Positions 36,640 to 45,213 of a stretch of DNA of 60,812 nucleotides are shown here, one piece after another. The DNA is taken from positions 1 to 60,812 of the forward strand of contig JAUNGC010000024.1 of assembly GCA_030524745.1 (NCBI GenBank), written 5' to 3'. This stretch comes from Eubacteriales bacterium (GTDB lineage Bacteria; Bacillota; Clostridia; Lachnospirales; Lachnospiraceae). Made by a program: the position numbers and the translations under genes. The notes under the pieces are model-generated. The model did not search any database. It saw nothing but the letters and a program-made list of their open reading frames with translations, and was not told where the DNA came from. Positions within the stretch are counted from its first letter, which is position 1; each line of letters opens with the position of its first letter.

Positions 36640-37551
36640 ATGAACAGACAGGATGTTACCAGAGCGCTGATCGAACTGGCTGTCGACCAGGGCATTAAAA
36701 ATATGCAGGCGGATTCGCACAGATCTGTCCGCAGAATGGCGGATCTCGGAAAACAGTTTGCCAGGGGACGCTTTCAAACAGAAATTTTTTCCCTGTTTCA
36801 ACGGCTTCTGGCCCGGGAAGACAGTCCTTATTATGATATGATCGACCGGCTTCTGGCCAACACAGAAATCGCCGCAGTCAAACGCTTCGGCATTAATGCT
36901 GCCTACAACGGCTGGACCTACGGCGCTTCCCTGCTGCGTCAAAGAAAAGCAGAAACGGGAATCGAACTTCCCTGGCTTCTCACATTTTCATGGAACCCCT
37001 GCGCGAACGGCGCTCTGACCCTGCAGGATATTTCTTCCCTTATTACTGAAAACAGAAAAAACGGAACATATTGCTACGCTATCCGGGTCCGCGAATCTCT
37101 CCTGGACGACGTTTCCATATTCCGGCTGTCTGAAAAATTTCCGGACTGCGTCTTTGTGCTGGATCTTTCCGATACGGACTGCCATTTCACCGAAAGGCAG
37201 CTTTCGGAAGTAAAGAATTGCGCCAATCTGATGACGCTGCTCCCCTGCGAATCGCCAGGCTGCGAAAGGCTTGCGTCAGAACTGCTGAAGCAAAAATCAT
37301 TGTTCGCGGTTTCCTGCCATTATCAGGAGGAAAACATTGACGGCAGCTTCGCTGAAGGACTTGTGGAAAAACTTCTCTCTTACGGCAGCGTCATAATATG
37401 CCTGATTTCCGGGAAACGCTGTTCCGCCGAAAGCAGAAAAAAAGCCGCCGACTTTGTCTTAAACGCCAGGATGGAACAAAAATTCCCCGCGATTCTTCTG
37501 GAATGGAATTCCGACGTAGAAAGAGTCAATCAGATCATTTACCATGAATGA
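36640..37551 (+). CDS. Radical SAM-like protein without the Fe-S cysteine loop
   Basis: 303 residues, ATG with CAGGAGG upstream. It aligns with the divergent radical SAM enzyme without gaps over the first about 112 residues: LGKQF against LSEKF, Val80-Lys81 in both, Pro111-Trp112 in both (ELPWLL against QIPWII). The segment after that, NPCANGALTLQDISSLITE, matches TSAC...MNLSFEDMDSIITQ with about 14 residues deleted, taking out the CxxxCxxC loop. No GGEP motif and no SPASM cysteines remain. So it cannot bind the SAM-cleaving cluster and is probably a partner, substrate carrier or regulator of the active enzyme. It ends 15 bases before the convergent tetR gene. Function unknown. Confidence 0.75.
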   Translation: MNRQDVTRALIELAVDQGIKNMQADSHRSVRRMADLGKQFARGRFQTEIFSLFQRLLAREDSPYYDMIDRLLANTEIAAVKRFGINAAYNGWTYGASLLRQRKAETGIELPWLLTFSWNPCANGALTLQDISSLITENRKNGTYCYAIRVRESLLDDVSIFRLSEKFPDCVFVLDLSDTDCHFTERQLSEVKNCANLMTLLPCESPGCERLASELLKQKSLFAVSCHYQEENIDGSFAEGLVEKLLSYGSVIICLISGKRCSAESRKKAADFVLNARMEQKFPAILLEWNSDVERVNQIIYHE

Positions 37552-37565
37552 AATTGAAATTCTTT

Positions 37566-38126
37566 TTATTCCGGCCGCTGCTCCTTCTGCGCATCGTCTA
37601 TCACCTTCCTGGCCAACACGATGATGATTTCATGAAGATCCTCCAGAAATTCATCCGGTCCAATCCGCGTTCCTTCTTTCAGCCACCGCATAATCGCCGT
37701 AAGAAAACCGTCGCAGAAAAAAGTCACATAAAAATCCTTTTTTCCGCTTTCCGCAAAGGCGCTCTGCATATAATATAAAATGACCGGCCGCAGCGTTTCA
37801 AAAAAATATTCCTTAAAGGAATTCTGTCCTTCAATCTGCAGCGCATTCTCATAAAACGTTCTTTCGGCGTAAAAATAGCGGCAGAGATCGTCCAGCAGAC
37901 TCCACTCATTTTTGTAGGAATCCCAGTTGATCCTGCCGATAAAATCCACATAAAAAATCCAGTTCACCAGATCATACTTATCCTTAAAATGATAGTAAAA
38001 GCTTTTCCGATTCATGCCGCAGTCATCGCAAATATCCCCCACGCTGATCCTGGCAAAAGGTTTCTGCGACATCAGCTTCTTCATGGATGCAGCAAGCGCA
38101 TTTTTTGTAATATTGGATTCGGGCAT
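37566..38126 (-). CDS. TetR/AcrR family regulator
   Basis: 186 residues from the ATG at 38126 (AGAGGTGA upstream). N-terminal HTH at about 8-55 (ISVGDICDDCGMNRKSFYYHF, then KDKYDLVNWIF), a form typical of the DhaS/TetR_C-type Firmicute regulators. C-terminal helical ligand domain. It is convergent with the cysteine-less radical SAM homologue, and the palindromes between the two radical SAM genes are the likeliest targets. Its own promoter carries no such palindrome. Confidence 0.88.
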   Translation of the reverse strand: MPESNITKNALAASMKKLMSQKPFARISVGDICDDCGMNRKSFYYHFKDKYDLVNWIFYVDFIGRINWDSYKNEWSLLDDLCRYFYAERTFYENALQIEGQNSFKEYFFETLRPVILYYMQSAFAESGKKDFYVTFFCDGFLTAIMRWLKEGTRIGPDEFLEDLHEIIIVLARKVIDDAQKEQRPE

Positions 38127-38148
38127 ATCCTTCACCTCTTTGTCGAGG

Positions 38149-38177
38149 ATTATAACACTTTCCGGAACCATTCACAA
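38149..38177 (-). promoter_or_regulatory. Promoter of the second tetR-type gene
   Basis: Minus strand: -35 TTGTGA (38177-38172), 17-base spacer, -10 TATAAT (38154-38149), 23 bases before the start codon. Confidence 0.75.
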
Positions 38178-38239
38178 TATCAGGATAGGACGTCCTCTCT
38201 ATTATCGGACCATATTTTTGAATACTCCGTCCTCAGTTT

Positions 38240-39628
38240 TCAATCCGTTTTCCGGTTGTTTAAAAGGCACACAGTCTCCACATGAACGGACTGGGGAAAA
38301 TTATCAAAAATTCTTCCCTTTACCAGTTCATAGCCGTTCCCGCACAGATACTTCAAATCCCTGGCCAGCGTTGCGGAATCACAGCTTACATATACGATCC
38401 GTTTCGGTTTCATGCGCGCCATCGTGGAAAGGCAGGCCCCGTCGCAGCCCTTTCGGGGCGGGTCCACCACAATGACATCGGCATAAATTCCTTCCTTCTC
38501 ATATTTCTCAGGCAGCACTTCTTCCGCCTTGCCCACGTAAAAACGGGCATTTGAAATTTGATTGCGTTCTGCATTCCGCTTCGCGTCTTCGATCGCCTGG
38601 GGCACGATCTCCACGCCGTATACCGCCTTCGCCTTTTTCGCCAGAAACAAAGAAATCGTCCCGATGCCGCAGTAAAGATCCCAGACGGTTTCCTCTCCGG
38701 TCAGTCCTGCATAGGAAAGCGCCTGCGCGTATATTTTTTCCGTCTGCACGGGATTTACCTGATAGAAGGAAAGAGGCGAAATGGAAAAAGTCAGATCGCC
38801 GATCGTATCTTCAATGCGTTCCTGTCCCCGAATCAAACGCGTTTTTTTACCCATAATGACATTGGTATTCTCCGTATTGCTGTTTAAGGAAAAGCTGGTC
38901 ATGCCCGCAATCCGCTCAAACAGGCGGTCAGCCAGCACGCCCTCCTCCGGCAGCGACGCGCCGTTCACAATCAGGCAAACCATGATCTGACCCGTGGAAA
39001 AGCCCTTGCGGATCAGTACATGGCGAAGCAGTCCTTCTCCGGTCGTTTCCTCATAGGCGGGGATCTTTTTTTCCTCACAGAAGTCCAGAATAATATCCAG
39101 AATCTTCCGGTTTTCCGCCGCGCCCAGCGCGCAATCCCTGTTTTCAATAATCGTATGGGTCCGGCCCGCATAAAATCCCGTTATCAGGCGGCCGCTTTTG
39201 TCTGTGCCTATGGGAAACTGCGCTTTGTTGCGGTAATGGAACGGTTCTTCCATTCCTGCCGGCTCCTCCATGAGCCGCTCCACAAAATCCGGCTCAAAAC
39301 CGCCGATGCGGATCAGATTATTTTTCACCTTCCGGTTTTTAAACTCTATCTGCTTTTCATAGGAAAGCGCCTGGATCTGGCAGCCCCCGCACTGACGTGC
39401 AAAGGAACAGACCGTTTTCACCCGGTCCGCCGAAGGCTCTGTGATTTCTTCCAGCCGCGCAAAAGCATATCCCTTCTTCGCCTTTACAATCCGCGCCTTC
39501 ACCACGTCGCCGATGACCGCGTCCTTGACGAAAAGGGTATATCCGTCCTCCAGATGTCCGATGCCTTCGCCGTCGCTTCCCATGTCCGTTATTGTCACGG
39601 TATAAATCTGATTCTTCAAAACGTTCAT
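38240..39628 (-). CDS. rlmD: 23S rRNA (uracil-5-)-methyltransferase, RlmD/TrmA family
   Basis: 462 residues. N-terminal TRAM domain (about 1-62), Fe-S cysteines CSFARQCGGCQIQ near residue 72, SAM fold with VWDLYCGIGTISLFLA, and the catalytic block VVDPPRKGC followed by YVSCDSATLARDL. Methylates C5 of a uridine in 23S rRNA (U1939 or U747 type; which cannot be told from sequence). Starts 10 bases after yhaM with GAGGAAAAA before the ATG; last gene of the htrA-like/yhaM/rlmD set. Confidence 0.92.
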   Translation of the reverse strand: MNVLKNQIYTVTITDMGSDGEGIGHLEDGYTLFVKDAVIGDVVKARIVKAKKGYAFARLEEITEPSADRVKTVCSFARQCGGCQIQALSYEKQIEFKNRKVKNNLIRIGGFEPDFVERLMEEPAGMEEPFHYRNKAQFPIGTDKSGRLITGFYAGRTHTIIENRDCALGAAENRKILDIILDFCEEKKIPAYEETTGEGLLRHVLIRKGFSTGQIMVCLIVNGASLPEEGVLADRLFERIAGMTSFSLNSNTENTNVIMGKKTRLIRGQERIEDTIGDLTFSISPLSFYQVNPVQTEKIYAQALSYAGLTGEETVWDLYCGIGTISLFLAKKAKAVYGVEIVPQAIEDAKRNAERNQISNARFYVGKAEEVLPEKYEKEGIYADVIVVDPPRKGCDGACLSTMARMKPKRIVYVSCDSATLARDLKYLCGNGYELVKGRIFDNFPQSVHVETVCLLNNRKTD

Positions 39629-39638
39629 TTTTTCCTCA

Positions 39639-40583
39639 TTATTCCATTCGCGTCATGCGCAGATTGGATTCAAACAGCCGGTTATAGCCAAGCCATCCCT
39701 GTTCGGTCGTTCCTTCCAGAATTTCCGTGAAGGTTTCCAGCTTTGCGTCCGCATTGTCCGCCAGATTGAGCGCCAGCGCTTCCATAATGGCGGGCTTTTT
39801 GGGCGAGCCATACTCATATTCCCCATGGTGAGCCAGAATGCAATGCTTTAACTGTGCCGCCAGCACTTCCGGAAAGCCCGGAATATTGCGCACCTTTTCC
39901 CCGATCATTTCCGATCCCATCACGATATGCCCCAAAAGCTGCCCGTCATCCGTATAATCGTTCTGTGGGAAAAGGGAAATTTCCTTCGTTTTCCCGATAT
40001 CGTGGCACATCGCCGCCGCCAGCAGCAGATCCCTCTTTAACAAAGGATATGTTTTGCAGAAATAATCGCACAGCTTCACCACGCTCAGCGTATGCTCCAG
40101 AAGTCCGCCCACAAAACCGTGATGCACGCTTTTTGCCGCGGAGGATTTCTGAAACGCCCGGATGAACGCCTCGTCCTCCACGAAAAAAGATTCCAGAAGC
40201 TTCTTTAAATACACATTCTGAATGCTTCCGATATACCCCAAAAGTTCTTTATACATTCCGGCAATTTCTTTTTTGCTGACAGGCAGATAATTAGCCGGAT
40301 CATATTCTCCTTCCCGGCAGCGGCGGACGCGTTTGACGTTGATCTGCAACGCGCCCTGAAAGCTGGTCACGTCTCCATAGACCTCTATGTAGTCCAGGCT
40401 GTCAAAATCGTCGATGCCCGCATTATTGGGGTCCCAGATCTTTGCGTCAATCGTTCCCGTTTTGTCCTGCAAAATCACCGTATCATAAGGTTTTCCGTTC
40501 TTTGTCACCGCAGACTGCTTATGTTTGCAAAGATAAATATCAAATACGCGGTCGCTTTCTTTATAATCTTTTAAAAATTTCAT
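39639..40583 (-). CDS. yhaM: 3'-5' exoribonuclease YhaM-type, OB-fold and HD domain
   Basis: 314 residues. N-terminal OB-fold nucleic-acid-binding domain (about 10-95; TVILQDKTGTIDAKIWDP) and HD-type metal phosphohydrolase (about 150-290) with HHGFVGGLLEHTLSVV, the MCHDIGKT HD doublet and ILAHHGEYEYGSPKKP. YhaM degrades RNA and single-stranded DNA from the 3' end. 34 bases after the HtrA-like gene. Confidence 0.93.
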   Translation of the reverse strand: MKFLKDYKESDRVFDIYLCKHKQSAVTKNGKPYDTVILQDKTGTIDAKIWDPNNAGIDDFDSLDYIEVYGDVTSFQGALQINVKRVRRCREGEYDPANYLPVSKKEIAGMYKELLGYIGSIQNVYLKKLLESFFVEDEAFIRAFQKSSAAKSVHHGFVGGLLEHTLSVVKLCDYFCKTYPLLKRDLLLAAAMCHDIGKTKEISLFPQNDYTDDGQLLGHIVMGSEMIGEKVRNIPGFPEVLAAQLKHCILAHHGEYEYGSPKKPAIMEALALNLADNADAKLETFTEILEGTTEQGWLGYNRLFESNLRMTRME

Positions 40584-40617
40584 CGTACTGTCCGATTCCT
40601 TTCTTTTTTTATCCCAA

Positions 40618-41910
40618 TCAGCGCCCCAAAATCACATCGATGGGCATTTCCTGATATGCGTCCTGTCCCTGCCGCATGACCACCACCGTGACGGCAGTAT
40701 CCGGCGACAAATTCATCATCGCTTCCTGATAGTCCGAAAAGGAGGCAATCTCCACGGTGCCCAGTTTCACAATCACATCGCCGCTCTGAATCCCTGCCTG
40801 CATTGCCGGAGAATCCATTCTGATACCTGTCACATAGGCACCTATCGGCACGCCCAGTTCCTCGCTTACCTCCTGCGGCACATCGGTTCCTATAATTCCC
40901 ATATGAGCGATTTCCTGACCATTGGAAAGTTTCTCGATAATTTTGCGCAAATCCGCAGTTCCGTAAGCGGACAAAACAGTCTCCTTTGTTGAACTTTTGC
41001 TGCTGCCCGGACGGATAATCCCGACCACCTGTCCCGACAGATTGAGCAATACGCCGCTGGCATTGCTGTTTCCTGTCATATCCGTCGTCAGAATTCTCAC
41101 ATTTTGGTCCGCCAGGCTCGCCCAGGTATCCGTGGACGTTACCATACCATAAACAACAGAAGCCGATCTTCCCAAAGGTCGGCCGGCTGCAATAACCGGC
41201 GACGCCAGAAGGCTGCTGCCTGAACCGCCCAGCACAGCAGTCGTTATACTTTCCCTGGTTGTTTCCTCTATCTCTTCCAGCGCTACGCTCACAATGGCCA
41301 GACCGGTTTCTTCATCCGCTCCTTTCAATTGCGCCGCAGCCTGCGTGCCGTCGCTGAATGTGGTCTTCACGGAATCCGCCTGCTTCACTGTAGCAAGTTC
41401 CGTCAGAATTAAAAGTTCCTTTCCGTTTTCCGCTACAATCAGTCCCGACGCCTGCCCCTGGTTTTCATACGGGTTATCAAACCAGTCCATGTCCGTCACC
41501 ACGCCAGTCACCGTCACCATGGAATTGGACGCCTGCTGCACCAGCGCATACATGAGCCGGTAGAGCCGCTGGTAATCGCTGATTTCGATTTCCACTTTTT
41601 CCACCACAGTCTGCTGGATCGCAGGCGCCTCGCTTTCCGTCTCTTCTTCCAGAATCATGTCTTCCGGACGCATCTCTTCGTTGATGCTTTCCTCCTTCAG
41701 TTCCACCTGCTGCGTTTCTTCCTGGGGATACAAAAGATTCGTGAAGACTGGTTCCAATACAAGAAATGTGAAACAGGCGATCAGGCCGAAAATAACCGCC
41801 ATGCTTGCCGTCACGATCGTCCTCTTTAACAGCTTCCTGCGGTTCAGCGGACGCTCCTTCACTTTTTCCTTAATAAATTCTATATCCTGATTCTGCTTAT
41901 TTTCTTCCAT
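40618..41910 (-). CDS. HtrA/S1C-family protein with degenerate catalytic triad, PDZ
   Basis: 430 residues from the ATG at 41910 (AAAGGA upstream). Cytoplasmic N-terminus, one membrane helix (about 31-53), acidic linker, trypsin-like domain (about 125-325) and a PDZ domain (about 335-428; MGIIGTD...SPAMQAGIQSGDVI). By alignment with the HtrA motifs I know, the catalytic His (ILTNxHVV) is Ala173 (ILTELATV), the Asp (ETDLAVL) is Gly203 (ETGLAIV) and the Ser (NSGGPL) is Ala284 (NASGVL). It therefore looks like a membrane-anchored pseudoprotease or scaffold. Operon with yhaM and rlmD. Confidence 0.85.
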   Translation of the reverse strand: MEENKQNQDIEFIKEKVKERPLNRRKLLKRTIVTASMAVIFGLIACFTFLVLEPVFTNLLYPQEETQQVELKEESINEEMRPEDMILEEETESEAPAIQQTVVEKVEIEISDYQRLYRLMYALVQQASNSMVTVTGVVTDMDWFDNPYENQGQASGLIVAENGKELLILTELATVKQADSVKTTFSDGTQAAAQLKGADEETGLAIVSVALEEIEETTRESITTAVLGGSGSSLLASPVIAAGRPLGRSASVVYGMVTSTDTWASLADQNVRILTTDMTGNSNASGVLLNLSGQVVGIIRPGSSKSSTKETVLSAYGTADLRKIIEKLSNGQEIAHMGIIGTDVPQEVSEELGVPIGAYVTGIRMDSPAMQAGIQSGDVIVKLGTVEIASFSDYQEAMMNLSPDTAVTVVVMRQGQDAYQEMPIDVILGR

Positions 41911-42126
41911 CCAAAAGTCCTTTCTGCCTTTGATTGTAAGCAACGGTTCGGACCACTGCATTCTTACAACTGTATCAATTAGTATACAGCAAAACAAAAA
42001 GAAACGCTATCCGTTTTTTCTTCTTTATGATATGATAATAAAGGCAGCGGTCCGGCAACAAAAACCGCCGCAATAAAGAATCAGCAGCAAAAACACAACA
42101 CCTTTATTACCCTCATAAGGAGAAAT

Positions 42127-44502
42127 ATGAACGCAAAAGTTTTACGCGTACTGGAATATGATAAAATCATCCGCATGTTAGAAAACAAGGCCACCTCGGA
42201 TCCGGGCCGGGAGTTGTGCCGCAGTCTGACGCCGATGACGGACGCCGGCACAATTGAACAGGCGCAAACCGAAACGGCGGACGCCCTGACCCGGATTTTT
42301 CAGAAAGGAAGCCTCAATTTCGGCAGCAACAAACCGCTGGGTATGTGTCTGCGTTCCCTCGAGATCGGAAGCGCGCTGTCCATGGAAGAACTACTGCGCA
42401 TCGCAGGACTTTTGGAAAATACCGCCCGTGTGAAAAATTACGGGCGTTCCGATAAGGAGGAAGCGCAAGCGGATTCCCTGACGGAATACTTTAACTGTCT
42501 GGAGCCGCTGACTCCCCTTTCGCAGGAAATCCGCAGATGTATTCTCGACGAAGATACGATAGCAGACGACGCCAGTTCCGGCTTAAAGCGGATCCGCCGC
42601 AGCATGGTTCTGACCGGTGAAAAAATTCACAGTCAGTTAAACAGCATGGTGAACGGTTCCGCCAGAAGCTATCTGCAGGACGCCGTCATCACGACGCGCG
42701 ACGGCCGCTACTGCATTCCTGTCAAATCCGATTACAAAAACCAGGTACCCGGCATGGTGCACGACCAGTCTTCCACCGGCTCCACCTTTTTCATCGAGCC
42801 TGCCGCCGTGGTCAGCTTAAACAATCAACTGCGCGAACTGGAAATCGAAGAGCAAAAGGAAATCGCCGTCATCCTGGCAGATTTAAGCGCACAGGCCGGC
42901 GAACATACGGTGGAAATCGCAGAGAACCAGAAGATCATGACGCAGCTTGACTTCATTTTTGCCAAAGCCGCTCTGGCCATGGATCTGAATGCGACCCGGC
43001 CGATTTTCAACGACGATCATTATATCCGCATCCGTCAGGGACGCCATCCTCTTCTGGATAAGAAAAAGGTGGTTCCCATCGATATGGAACTGGGTAAAAA
43101 TTTTGATCTTCTCATCATTACCGGCCCCAATACAGGCGGCAAAACGGTTTCCTTAAAGACGGTAGGCCTGTTTGCTCTGATGGGGCAGGCAGGACTGCAT
43201 ATCCCGGCGCTGGACCGCTCGGAACTGTCCATCTTCACGGAGGTTTTTGCGGATATCGGCGACGAGCAGAGCATCGAACAGAGTCTGAGCACCTTTTCCT
43301 CCCATATGACCCGCATCGTATCGATTCTGGCAAATGCGGATGCGGATTCATTGTGTCTGTTCGACGAACTGGGCGCCGGAACGGACCCGACGGAGGGCGC
43401 CGCTCTGGCAATCGCCATTCTGAATTTCCTGCACGACCGGGGAATCCGCACCATGGCCACCACCCATTACAGCGAATTGAAGATCTATGCCCTTTCCACC
43501 GATTTTGTGGAAAACGCCTGCTGCGAATTCGACGTGGAAACGCTGCGTCCCACATACCGGCTGCTTTTAGGCATTCCCGGCAAGAGCAACGCTTTCGCCA
43601 TTTCCAAAAAGCTGGGATTGTCCGACGAAATCATCGAGGCTGCCAGAGAACAGATCACGGAACAGGATATCAACTTTGAAGACGTCATTTCCGATCTGGA
43701 AGCGAGCCGCATCACGATCGAAAAAGAACAGCGTGAGATTGAAGCCTATAAAAAAGAAGTGGAAGCCTTAAAACAGCAGCTTCAGGCAAAAAATGAAAAA
43801 ATAGACCAGGCGCGCGACCGCATTCTCCGGGAAGCCAACGAAAAGGCAAGGGATATCTTAAAGGAAGCAAAAGACGTTGCAGACGAAACGATCCGCATGT
43901 TCCAAAAGGCAGGTCCCGGTGCTTCCATGAAGGATCTGGAAAAGTCCCGCGAACAGCTTCGCGGCAAAATCAACGAAAAAAACGCAAACCTTTCCGTCGG
44001 CAAAAAGGAACCTGTCAAGGCGGCGCTCAAGCCTGAACAACTCAAGAAGGGCGATTCCGTCAAAATCCTTTCCATGGGCTTAAAGGGCACGGTCAGCACG
44101 CTGCCGGACGCAAGAGGCAATCTCTTCGTGCAATGCGGTATCATGCGTTCCTCCGTCAATGTGAAGGATCTTGTCAGGATCGAAGAGGAAACGATCACCA
44201 CTCCCTCCATGAAACGGACCAACAACGGAAAGCTGCGGATGGCCAAATCCTTTTCCATCTCTCCCGAGATCAATCTTCTGGGGAAAACCGTGGATGAAGC
44301 TCTTTCTGTTTTAGACAAATATCTGGACGACGCTTATCTGGCACATTTAAAAAGCGTCCGCATCGTGCACGGAAAAGGAACCGGCGCCCTGCGCCAGGCC
44401 GTCCACCAGCATTTAAAGCGGGTAAAATATGTCAAATCCTATCGTCTGGGCGAATACGGCGAAGGCGACGCGGGCGTCACAATTGCAAACTTTAAAGATT
44501 AA
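42127..44502 (+). CDS. mutS2: MutS2 ATPase with Smr domain
   Basis: 791 residues. Lever/clamp helices, ATPase with Walker A GPNTGGKT near residue 336 and LCLFDELGAGTDPTEGAALA, a KOW-like segment near 645-690, long coiled coil (about 520-630), and C-terminal Smr nuclease domain (about 715-790) with the HGKGTG motif. MutS2 suppresses homologous recombination and, in Bacillus, acts on collided ribosomes. AAGGAG upstream of the ATG. Followed after 12 bases by the two-component pair, so it may be co-transcribed with it. Confidence 0.95.
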   Translation: MNAKVLRVLEYDKIIRMLENKATSDPGRELCRSLTPMTDAGTIEQAQTETADALTRIFQKGSLNFGSNKPLGMCLRSLEIGSALSMEELLRIAGLLENTARVKNYGRSDKEEAQADSLTEYFNCLEPLTPLSQEIRRCILDEDTIADDASSGLKRIRRSMVLTGEKIHSQLNSMVNGSARSYLQDAVITTRDGRYCIPVKSDYKNQVPGMVHDQSSTGSTFFIEPAAVVSLNNQLRELEIEEQKEIAVILADLSAQAGEHTVEIAENQKIMTQLDFIFAKAALAMDLNATRPIFNDDHYIRIRQGRHPLLDKKKVVPIDMELGKNFDLLIITGPNTGGKTVSLKTVGLFALMGQAGLHIPALDRSELSIFTEVFADIGDEQSIEQSLSTFSSHMTRIVSILANADADSLCLFDELGAGTDPTEGAALAIAILNFLHDRGIRTMATTHYSELKIYALSTDFVENACCEFDVETLRPTYRLLLGIPGKSNAFAISKKLGLSDEIIEAAREQITEQDINFEDVISDLEASRITIEKEQREIEAYKKEVEALKQQLQAKNEKIDQARDRILREANEKARDILKEAKDVADETIRMFQKAGPGASMKDLEKSREQLRGKINEKNANLSVGKKEPVKAALKPEQLKKGDSVKILSMGLKGTVSTLPDARGNLFVQCGIMRSSVNVKDLVRIEEETITTPSMKRTNNGKLRMAKSFSISPEINLLGKTVDEALSVLDKYLDDAYLAHLKSVRIVHGKGTGALRQAVHQHLKRVKYVKSYRLGEYGEGDAGVTIANFKD

Positions 44503-44514
44503 GGAGGTTACACC

Positions 44515-45213
44515 ATGCCGAATAAACAAAAAATACTGATCGTGGACGACGACGCCAATATTGCGGAACTGATCTCGCTTTACCTCACCAAGGAGTGCTT
44601 CGACACCATGATTGTGGGGGATGGCGAATCGGCGCTGCAGGCCGTAAAAACCTTTGCTCCGAATCTGATCCTGCTTGATCTGATGCTCCCCGGCATCGAC
44701 GGCTATCAGGTCTGCCGGGAAGTCCGCAGCCATTCCAGCGTGCCGATCATTATGCTCTCCGCCAAAGGTGAAATCTTCGACAAGGTACTCGGTCTGGAGT
44801 TGGGGGCTGACGATTATATTGAAAAACCTTTCGATTCCAAAGAACTGGTGGCCCGTGTCAAAGCCGTTTTGCGCCGCTATAAGCCGGCAGTTGTAACTCC
44901 TGCCCAGCCGGCGGTGGAATGCGTGGAATATGAAGGACTGACCATCAACAAAACCAATTATTCCGTCGTTTATCTGGGAAATACGGTGGATATGCCGCCC
45001 AAAGAGTTGGAACTGCTTTACTTCCTGGCGGCTTCTCCCAATCACGTTTTTTCCAGAGAACAACTGCTCGACCAGATCTGGGGATATGAATATATCGGCG
45101 ACACCCGTACGGTGGACGTCCATATCAAGCGTCTCAGGGAAAAAATCAAGGACTATGCCAACTGGAAAATCGCTACCATCTGGGGCATCGGCTACAAATT
45201 TGAGGTACGATAA
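44515..45213 (+). CDS. OmpR/PhoB-type response regulator
   Basis: 232 residues. Receiver domain 1-120 with acidic pocket DDD (11-13), phospho-acceptor Asp55 (LILLDLMLPG), and KPF near residue 105; C-terminal winged helix (about 130-230; SREQLLDQIWGYEYIGDTRTVDVHI). AAGGAGG 7 bases before the ATG. The adjoining sensor kinase begins directly after its stop codon. Confidence 0.95.
   Translation: MPNKQKILIVDDDANIAELISLYLTKECFDTMIVGDGESALQAVKTFAPNLILLDLMLPGIDGYQVCREVRSHSSVPIIMLSAKGEIFDKVLGLELGADDYIEKPFDSKELVARVKAVLRRYKPAVVTPAQPAVECVEYEGLTINKTNYSVVYLGNTVDMPPKELELLYFLAASPNHVFSREQLLDQIWGYEYIGDTRTVDVHIKRLREKIKDYANWKIATIWGIGYKFEVR

Noticed and set aside
36640-37551. Interpretation as a frameshifted pseudogene of the radical SAM enzyme
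   Set aside because: The frame is open, starts with a strong ribosome binding site, keeps hydrophobic core positions over 300 residues and is shortened cleanly around the cysteine loop; it looks like a selected protein.
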